Assembly: GCA_020722405.1 (NCBI GenBank)
Contig: DYKW01000045.1
Coordinates: 1 to 11,126 of the forward strand
Source of the DNA: Anaerolinea thermophila
GTDB lineage: Bacteria; Chloroflexota; Anaerolineae; Anaerolineales; DRKV01
Reading direction: 5' to 3'
Length of the DNA stretch: 11,126 nt
This document shows positions 6,855 through 11,126 of the stretch, in pieces. The stretch's first letter is position 1. The number at the start of each line of letters is the position of its first letter. The position numbers and the translations under genes are program-made. The notes beneath the pieces were generated by a model. That model saw only the letters and a list, made by a program, of their open reading frames with translations. It ran no database searches and was not told where the DNA came from.

Positions 6855-7081
6855 TCCGGCTGATTTTCCACGCCCAGCCAGAAATGCCCGGGCAGGACGG
6901 TGGGGGCGGTACGCACTTGTATATCCTGCAATTTGGGTATTTCACCGGACAACATGCTGGGATGCACAAAGCACAAATTGGGGTGCTTCCCATATTTCTT
7001 TTGGTAGTACTCGGCGGCCTGCCGGATTTTGACGGTCAGGTCGCGAGGGGTGTTATCGAACCACAACATGCCGATATTCAT
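6833..7081 (-). CDS. 82-residue protein of unknown function, partner of FtsK-like gene
   Basis: A small soluble protein with mixed polarity and no membrane segment or signal peptide. The N terminus (MNIGMLWFDN) is strand-like, followed by a charged helix (DLTVKIRQAAEYYQKKYGKH, 14-33) and a second strand (PNLCFVHPSML, 34-44), suggesting a compact alpha/beta fold. I do not recognise a named family. Its start overlaps the end of the FtsK-like gene by 4 bp (ATGA), the normal arrangement for translational coupling, so it probably acts with that protein. GGAGG lies just upstream of the ATG within the preceding gene. It converges with holA, whose stop is 37 bp away. Confidence 0.72.
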   Translation of the reverse strand: MNIGMLWFDNTPRDLTVKIRQAAEYYQKKYGKHPNLCFVHPSMLSGEIPKLQDIQVRTAPTVLPGHFWLGVENQPEGQLTPS

Positions 7082-7911
7082 CTCAATCCTCCTTGCCAGG
7101 TAGCCAACTCTTCATCAAAAAAGGCCGGAATGGCAAAACGCAGCCAGCGCCCACCGGTAAAGACGCCAAACGCACGTCCTGGGTACAGTGAAACGGCGCG
7201 CGGCATATCGTCGATCGAAAGGCGTGCTGCCAGTCGCGTGTCGCTCAAATGCCCGAACAACAACGTGCCCGCCAGGGAAATCCAATCTCGCCACAGGCGC
7301 GAGGCATCGGCGCTATGGATGTAGACCAACGGCCAGATACCTTGTGCCGGCCCTTTGCGCAGCAGAAATTGCAAGTCGCGCTGAAACTCAGCCTCTAAAT
7401 GGGGCAAAATCCGCCCCAGGTCGTCCAGGATAACCAACACGTTGGGTCCGGGGCGTCGCCCGGCGCGGCGGGCATCCACCACTTCCACCAGGTGAAGAAT
7501 CAAATCGTCCACCGAGCGCCGGTAAGGCGCCTCTACCCCCAGACAGTGCTCCTGTTGGGTGAGGGGGTAAAGCCAGGCATCATCTTTGGTGATGACGTAA
7601 AACCCAACGTCGTCAGGGTGATTCAGGTGGGTGAGCGAATACAGCGCGGTGCGCAGCAAGTTGTATTGTCCGCAATGCGCATCCGCGGTCAGGCAAAGCG
7701 CCCCGGCGCGCGGCCGATTCATTTCCAAAATCACCGGATAGCCATCTTCGCCCATGCCGAAGAGCACCGTATCGTTAGGGAACGGGCCGAGTTGCCGCAA
7801 AATCATCCGTAGCAGGTCGTAACGTAGCGGTGGTTCTCCCTCAACGGGGGCCGGCGGCTGTATTTTCGGGATGAGCGTCTCGCGCCAGGGAACAGGGTGC
7901 AAAATGTCCAT
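7078..7911 (-). CDS. FtsK/HerA-like protein with degenerate Walker A
   Basis: The 277-residue protein has the core layout of an FtsK/SpoIIIE-type P-loop ATPase domain. A strand pair (49-64, FGMGEDGYPVILEM) precedes the P-loop position, where GxxxxGK[ST] reads A76-D-A-H-C-G-Q82-Y83: the first Gly, the Lys and the Ser/Thr are all replaced. NLLRT follows, as in FtsK-like proteins. The Walker B strand is intact (VLVILDDL, 158-165). Thus the fold seems kept while nucleotide binding is probably lost. No membrane segment or gamma DNA-binding domain is visible. I start at ATG 7911: the upstream in-frame ATG 7929 lies on the far side of a perfect TATAAT at 7923-7918, so it would not be in the mRNA. 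It overlaps the 82-residue gene by 4 bp. Cellular role unknown. Confidence 0.75.
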   Translation of the reverse strand: MDILHPVPWRETLIPKIQPPAPVEGEPPLRYDLLRMILRQLGPFPNDTVLFGMGEDGYPVILEMNRPRAGALCLTADAHCGQYNLLRTALYSLTHLNHPDDVGFYVITKDDAWLYPLTQQEHCLGVEAPYRRSVDDLILHLVEVVDARRAGRRPGPNVLVILDDLGRILPHLEAEFQRDLQFLLRKGPAQGIWPLVYIHSADASRLWRDWISLAGTLLFGHLSDTRLAARLSIDDMPRAVSLYPGRAFGVFTGGRWLRFAIPAFFDEELATWQGGLR

Positions 7912-7917
7912 ACCGAC

Positions 7918-7926
7918 ATTATACCA
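7918..7926 (-). promoter_or_regulatory. Extended -10 promoter giving probable leaderless mRNA
   Basis: The minus strand reads TGG-TATAAT, a perfect extended -10. Only six bases (7917-7912) separate it from ATG 7911, so transcription should begin at or next to the start codon. The -35 position (AGAACA, 7946-7941) matches in 3 of 6 and lies inside the palindrome at 7928-7951. Confidence 0.7.
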
Positions 7927-7927
7927 C

Positions 7928-7951
7928 AAAATAGAAAATATGTTCTATTTT
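7928..7951. promoter_or_regulatory. Palindromic operator candidate
   Basis: AAAATAGAA (7928-7936) and TTCTATTTT (7943-7951) are perfect 9-bp inverted arms around six bases. The site covers the -35 and spacer of the FtsK-like promoter, where a bound dimer would block RNA polymerase. On the minus strand its core reads GAAC-ATAT-TTTC, one base from the GAAC-N4-GTTC pattern of Gram-positive-type LexA sites. The regulator is unknown. Confidence 0.55.
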
Positions 7952-8024
7952 TGTAGTCTTTCGGGATTGCGCCGCGCCCCATCATAGGAGAACGTGCCGT
8001 ATCGCTTTTTGGGAAACTCTAAAA

Positions 8025-8054
8025 CCTTAACGCAAAGCCGCGAAGACGCGAAGG
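8025..8054 (+). repeat. Octamer-periodic dispersed repeat, copy C
   Basis: CCTTAA followed by three tandem octamers CGCAAAGC, CGCGAAGA, CGCGAAGG. It is the inverted partner of 5139-5168 (28 of 30 identical). Confidence 0.85.
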
Positions 8055-8084
8055 CAGGTAATAGACAACAGGCGTAGGTGAAAA

Positions 8085-8181
8085 CCTTTCGCCCCTACTA
8101 CTACCACCCGACTCCCCGACTACGTGACTAAGCGGCTACGTAACTTGAAATGTAATTTCCTTTGCGCCTTGGCGTCTTTCC
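8085..8181 (+). repeat. Composite repeat, left copy flanking rlmD
   Basis: Contains CCTTTCGCCCCTAC (8085-8098), CCCGACTACGTGACT (8115-8129), a GTAACTTGAAATGTAATTTCC stretch, and two octamer units read on the minus strand (8159-8181). The 14- and 15-base blocks occur exactly, inverted and in the same order, at 9815-9802 and 9792-9778. Confidence 0.75.
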
Positions 8182-8275
8182 TTCCCCCCTTTTGACGCGG
8201 AAGAACCAACAAATCAGGAAGTTGTTTACAGACGAGCCTTTAAAGATGGCGCTGGAGCCCGTGTTTCGCGTTGAT

Positions 8276-9526
8276 TCAGGTGCGCTGCCATAAACTGATG
8301 GTTTCGATGTGGTACGTTTGCGGGAACATATCGAAAGGGGTGATGTGCAGCAGACGGTATCCCCCAGCCAGTAGATGACGGGCATCGCGGGCCAGTGTGG
8401 CCGGATCACAGGACACGTAGGCGATCGTTTCTGCCTCCAGGGCGAGTAGGCTTTGCAGGTTGCGGCGTCCCAAACCGGTCCGCGGTGGATCGACGACGAC
8501 CACCTGAGGGTGCACATCCACCAGATAGGGCAACGCGATTTCCGCGGGAGCCTCGTAGAGTTCCACGTGATCCCAGGCATCCAGATTGAAGGCAAAATCT
8601 TCGCACGCCCAGGGGTTTTCCTCCACCCCGATTAACCGCCCAACGCGTGGCGCCAAAAAGGCACTGAACAGCCCTACGCCGCAGTACAAATCCAAAGCGG
8701 TGCTATCGGCCTGCAACGGCAAATGGGTCAGCAAGTGGTTGACCATTGCCTCCGCGACCGGCAGGTTGACCTGGAAGAAAGCCCCCGCCGAAACGCGAAA
8801 GGCACGTCCGCCCACGCTGATTTGCTGGTCGGAATAGCCGGAGAGCAGGGTGCGCGTTTCTGGAGAAAGGTGCACTGCCGAGATGGGAAAATCCACCTCG
8901 AATTCGGGGGGAACGGGGTCGTTGCTTTCCAGAATCAACATCAAGTCATCGTCATCACCCACGCGCAACGCCACCCGCTCCAGGCCAGGCAATGGTTCGA
9001 TGTCCAGGTGCGGCCAGGTTGCTGCGATGGCCGGATGCAGTAAAGCGCATTCTTCGATGGGAATGACGGTTTTAGACCGAGCAGCCATAAACCCCAGGCG
9101 GCCTTCGGGGGTGAGGTGAAACTGAACATGGTTACGATAGCCCCAAATTTCCGGGGCGGGAACCATAGGGTTAACCGGGGGCTCGTCCATACCGGCCAGA
9201 TGTTGTAACTGGGCGCGAACGATCTCGGTTTTGAGTTTCAACTGCAAATCGTAGGCCGCATGTTGATAATGACAGCCACCACACTGCGTATAATGCGGGC
9301 AACGGGGGGAAAGGTGTTGTTCGGCCGGGGTGAGCACTTCGAGCAGTTCGGCACGGGCGTACCCGCGCTTTTCCTCCACCAAACGCACGCGGACACGCTC
9401 TCCCGGCAGGCCGAAAGGCACGAAAACGGCCTTTTGGTGCCCGTTTTCATCGGCCGGCAAACGGCCAATGGTTTCACCGCCATACGCTGGCGTATCCAGG
9501 TGCAAAATCAGGGAGTGGGTTTTCAT
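8276..9526 (-). CDS. rlmD: 23S rRNA m5U methyltransferase, RlmD/RumA type
   Basis: The 416-residue SAM-dependent enzyme methylates C5 of a uridine in RNA, in this family usually 23S rRNA U1939. An N-terminal TRAM RNA-binding domain (about 1-65) is followed by the [4Fe-4S] cysteines Cys76, Cys82, Cys85 (CPHYTQCGGC) and Cys160. The Rossmann-type methyltransferase domain shows FFQVN (250-254), DLYCGVGLFS (279-288), VEENPWA (301-307), DPPRTGLG (346-353), the nucleophile Cys373 in SCDP and the base Glu408 in HIET. All catalytic residues are present. ATG 9526 is preferred to the adjacent TTG because AAAGGA is then 5 nt upstream. It stands alone between repeat-filled gaps. TrmA-type proteins are close relatives, so the exact uridine is not certain. 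Confidence 0.92.
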   Translation of the reverse strand: MKTHSLILHLDTPAYGGETIGRLPADENGHQKAVFVPFGLPGERVRVRLVEEKRGYARAELLEVLTPAEQHLSPRCPHYTQCGGCHYQHAAYDLQLKLKTEIVRAQLQHLAGMDEPPVNPMVPAPEIWGYRNHVQFHLTPEGRLGFMAARSKTVIPIEECALLHPAIAATWPHLDIEPLPGLERVALRVGDDDDLMLILESNDPVPPEFEVDFPISAVHLSPETRTLLSGYSDQQISVGGRAFRVSAGAFFQVNLPVAEAMVNHLLTHLPLQADSTALDLYCGVGLFSAFLAPRVGRLIGVEENPWACEDFAFNLDAWDHVELYEAPAEIALPYLVDVHPQVVVVDPPRTGLGRRNLQSLLALEAETIAYVSCDPATLARDARHLLAGGYRLLHITPFDMFPQTYHIETISLWQRT

Positions 9527-9640
9527 CAATGTCCTTTCGACGGGGGTGCTATTCGCCTGGTGAAGGTGAGCGGGTTATTCTCGCCCGCAGAATTTTTGTG
9601 ACTGGAGTCTGGCGAAATCGATGGATAGCCGGTATTCATC

Positions 9641-9685
9641 CACAGATGGCACAGATTCACCCTGCGGGTACGATGACGCAGATTT
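9641..9685 (+). repeat. Nonamer CACAGATNN dispersed repeat
   Basis: CACAGATGG and CACAGATTC are adjacent nonamers (9641-9658), preceded by ATC and followed after 18 bases by CGCAGATTT (9677-9685). It resembles the ATCTGTG-type intergenic repeat seen in many Chloroflexota, Cyanobacteria and Bacteroidota. Function unknown. Confidence 0.55.
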
Positions 9686-9740
9686 TTTAATCGCTCTCCG
9701 TATCATTTCAAAAATTCGGGGGAGTGGAGTGCTATTTTAA

Positions 9741-9815
9741 CGCCAAGACGCAAGGCCGCAAAGAAAATCACGTTTTAAGTCACGTAGTCGGGTAGGGGGT
9801 CGTAGGGGCGAAAGG
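9741..9815 (-). repeat. Composite repeat, right copy flanking rlmD
   Basis: Begins with three exact octamers (CGCCAAGA, CGCAAGGC, CGCAAAGA; 9741-9764), then AGTCACGTAGTCGGG (9778-9792) and GTAGGGGCGAAAGG (9802-9815). The last two are exact reverse complements of blocks at 8115-8129 and 8085-8098. The right copy is shorter in the middle. Confidence 0.75.
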
Positions 9816-9839
9816 CTTTTTACCCTCCCCTTGTCTCAC

Positions 9840-9863
9840 GGTCAAGACACAAAGGCACGAGAA
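9840..9863 (+). repeat. Octamer-type repeat, CACAAAGG variant
   Basis: GGTCAAGA, CACAAAGG and CACGAGAA form three octamers in phase, a variant with CAC in place of CGC. Confidence 0.45.
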
Positions 9864-9866
9864 CGC

Positions 9867-9904
9867 CAACGGCGGCACGCTTGCTGCCATGCGCACCGCC
9901 GTTG
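9867..9904. terminator. Possible terminator downstream of aminotransferase gene
   Basis: CAACGGCGG (9867-9875) pairs with CCGCCGTTG (9896-9904); an inner CGC/GCG helix may extend it. It begins 23 bp past the stop of the minus-strand aminotransferase. The T-rich tail (TTTCTTT) is on the plus side, while the minus side continues GCGTTCTCG, so termination of the minus gene is plausible but not canonical. Confidence 0.4.
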
Positions 9905-9926
9905 TTTCTTTCACGAACGGGAAAGC

Positions 9927-10994
9927 CTACTGCGCCATGTATTCTTCGATTGCGGTCAGCAAGGTGTCCAGGTCTTCCATGTGCACTTCGCCCATGTGCG
10001 CGATGCGGAAGGTCTTGTTCTTCAAATCGCCATAGCCGTTGGAAAGACGCATACCGCGCTGCAAGAGGAACTTGTTGAGCGCTGCGATGTCCAGATTGTG
10101 GCTGTTGACAACGGTGGAAACGGTGTAGGAGCGGTAGCCTGCGGGCGCATACATCTCGAACCCGTGTGCCGCGGCCCAGGCATGTACCCGTTCGGACATG
10201 GCTTTGTGACGCTCCCAGCGGGCTTCGATGCCTTCTGCCAGGATGCGTTCCAGTTGTACGTCAAGGGCGTAAATGAGCGATACCGCCGGCGTAGCGGGCG
10301 TGGAATTCTTGATGCGGTGCTTTTCCAAGCGCAGCAGGTCGAAATACCAGCCGCGATGGGGTACGGTTTCCGCATAGGCCAGCGCACGGTCATTGGTGGC
10401 GCCCAAACTGAGGCCGGGCGGCAGCGCCAGCGCTTTTTGAGATGAGGTGAGCACAAAGTCAATGCCCCACTCGTCCATCTTCATCGGGGCACCGCCGAGG
10501 GAAGAAACAGCATCTACGGCAATCAGCGTATCCGGGCTAACGGCATGTACCGCGGCCGCAATCTCGTCCACGGGATTCATCATGCCGGTAGAGGTCTCGT
10601 TTTGCACCACGGTTACCAGGTCGTAGTGTTGCTTTTTGAGGGCTTCGGTGACAACTTCAGCGGTGATGGGCTGGTTCCACTCGACTTCGAGTTTATCCGC
10701 TTCTTTGCCATTGGTGGTTGCTACGTCATACCAACGTTTACTGAAAGCCCCGTTTACACACGAGAGAATGCGCTCTTTGGAGAAGTTGCGTACCGCGGCT
10801 TCGTGCAAGCCGGTGCCGGATGAAGTGCTGATAAACACGCGGTATTGTGTACCAAAAAGGGCTTTTGCATTTTCTGCCGCGTGTCGAAACAGGGTTTCAA
10901 ACTCCGCGCTGCGGTGCGGCATCATGGCACGGGTTTGTGCCATGGCTACACCGGGGTCAACGTCAACAGGACCGGGAACGAAAAGATAGGCCAT
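9927..10994 (-). CDS. Class V aminotransferase (alanine-glyoxylate/serine-pyruvate type)
   Basis: The 355-residue PLP enzyme belongs to fold-type I, class V, and probably transfers the amino group of alanine or serine to glyoxylate or pyruvate in the cytoplasm. The start FVPGPVDVDPGV (5-16) is the family N terminus, with HRSAEF (27-32) after it. STSSGTGLHEA (56-66) binds the cofactor phosphate, Asp161 in VDAVSS contacts the pyridine nitrogen, and Lys187 in TSSQKAL forms the Schiff base. GYGDLKNKTFRIAHMG (320-335) carries the substrate-carboxylate arginine, probably Arg330. Length is close to the usual 355-390. ATG 10994 has GGAGG 8 nt upstream; the frame extends to 11051 but the added residues are not family-like. 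It is monocistronic. A phosphonate aminotransferase role is possible but less likely. Confidence 0.88.
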   Translation of the reverse strand: MAYLFVPGPVDVDPGVAMAQTRAMMPHRSAEFETLFRHAAENAKALFGTQYRVFISTSSGTGLHEAAVRNFSKERILSCVNGAFSKRWYDVATTNGKEADKLEVEWNQPITAEVVTEALKKQHYDLVTVVQNETSTGMMNPVDEIAAAVHAVSPDTLIAVDAVSSLGGAPMKMDEWGIDFVLTSSQKALALPPGLSLGATNDRALAYAETVPHRGWYFDLLRLEKHRIKNSTPATPAVSLIYALDVQLERILAEGIEARWERHKAMSERVHAWAAAHGFEMYAPAGYRSYTVSTVVNSHNLDIAALNKFLLQRGMRLSNGYGDLKNKTFRIAHMGEVHMEDLDTLLTAIEEYMAQ

Positions 10995-11034
10995 AAGGTG
11001 AACCTCCAGTTTTTTTGGTAGAAACGGTTTCATG

Positions 11035-11058
11035 AGGGCGCTTTCAAACAATCGCCCT
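11035..11058 (-). other. 5' UTR hairpin of aminotransferase mRNA
   Basis: AGGGCG (11035-11040) pairs with CGCCCT (11053-11058) around a 12-base loop, within the leader predicted from the -10 at 11072-11067. The mRNA start would also contain an ATG-TAA start-stop pair (11063-11058). Confidence 0.35.
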
Positions 11059-11066
11059 TACATTTA

Positions 11067-11072
11067 ATTATA
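11067..11072 (-). promoter_or_regulatory. -10 element of aminotransferase promoter
   Basis: The minus strand reads TATAAT, a perfect -10, about 72 nt upstream of ATG 10994. The -35 region falls inside the 43-bp inverted repeat (11090-11095, AATCTA) and does not match consensus, so the repeat may supply an activator site instead. Confidence 0.5.
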
Positions 11073-11073
11073 C

Positions 11074-11116
11074 GTATCTGATCTGAAAATAGATTTTCAT
11101 GTCTGGTGGTGAAAAT
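11074..11116 (-). repeat. Right copy of 43-bp terminal inverted repeat
   Basis: Exact reverse complement of bases 1-43. Ten bases (TATTTTTCAT) follow it before the window ends. It abuts the -10 of the aminotransferase promoter with one base between, so it covers roughly positions -14 to -57 of that promoter. Confidence 0.9.
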
Positions 11117-11126
11117 TATTTTTCAT

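Larger units (their letters stand above)
7952..8275. other. Repeat-rich intergenic region
   Basis: This gap between rlmD and the FtsK-like gene holds the octamer repeat at 8025-8054, a composite repeat at 8085-8181, and about 90 bp (8182-8275) where I see only weak inverted repeats (AACAA/TTGTT near 8209-8227). No gene or clear rlmD terminator is supported. Confidence 0.55.
9527..9926. other. Repeat-rich intergenic region
   Basis: This gap between the aminotransferase and rlmD holds a nonamer repeat at 9641-9658, the inverted composite repeat at 9741-9815, a third octamer-type repeat at 9840-9863 and a hairpin at 9867-9904. A GCGGG/CCCGC inverted repeat at about 9570-9587 lies in the presumed rlmD leader. 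I find no convincing rlmD promoter and no gene. Confidence 0.55.

Noticed and set aside
9570..9597. GCGGG/CCCGC hairpin followed by TTTTT as a plus-strand terminator
   Set aside because: Only a 5-bp stem with a 9-base loop, and no plus-strand gene ends nearby.
5082..9863. Repeats as a CRISPR array
   Set aside because: Copies are dispersed, degenerate and in both orientations, without regular spacers, and no cas gene is present.
9831..10445. 204-codon plus-strand frame
   Set aside because: Antisense to the class V aminotransferase, which has all its cofactor residues.
1..11116. Whole window as a classical transposon bounded by terminal inverted repeats
   Set aside because: No transposase, integrase or cargo-type genes; holA and rlmD are core chromosomal genes. 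No target duplication can be seen at the edges.

Overview
The window looks like a chromosomal segment of a Chloroflexota bacterium, probably of the Anaerolineae/Ardenticatenia type. This is inferred from moderately high GC coding DNA, a DUF6391-type protein, purine-rich dispersed intergenic repeats and an FtsK-related small-gene pair; no rRNA or marker phylogeny was available. There is no CRISPR array, tRNA, rRNA, integrase or transposase.

Layout, left to right. (1) 1-387: gene-poor leader opening with a 43-bp sequence that recurs perfectly, inverted, at 11074-11116. (2) 388-1917, plus strand: three tightly packed genes: an HTH regulator with an RsbRD_N-like helical domain, a 52-residue single-pass membrane protein overlapping its end, and a seven-helix membrane protein. 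A strong bidirectional terminator (1947-1972) closes this operon and the convergent one. (3) 4794-1996, minus strand: an MFS transporter followed 18 bp later by a short GH36 alpha-galactosidase, probably a galactoside uptake and hydrolysis pair. (4) 5250-6795, plus strand: a DUF6391 protein and the DNA polymerase III delta subunit (holA). (5) 7911-6833, minus strand: an FtsK/HerA-like protein whose P-loop has lost its lysine, overlapping by 4 bp an 82-residue protein of unknown function. Its promoter is an extended -10 ending 6 nt before the ATG (probably leaderless mRNA) and carries a 9+9 bp palindrome. (6) 9526-8276, minus strand: an RlmD/RumA-type rRNA m5U methyltransferase with its Fe-S cysteines. 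(7) 10994-9927, minus strand: a class V PLP aminotransferase of the alanine-glyoxylate/serine-pyruvate type.

The larger intergenic gaps (4795-5249, 7927-8275, 9527-9926) hold degenerate copies of an octamer-periodic repeat (consensus CGCNAAGN in tandem) and related modules, several as inverted pairs around genes. Most of the window is ordinary housekeeping or metabolism. The least explained parts are the HTH/small-TM/7TM operon, the apparently nucleotide-binding-dead FtsK-like protein with its partner and operator-like palindrome, the DUF6391 protein with an HxxEH motif, and the terminal inverted repeat.
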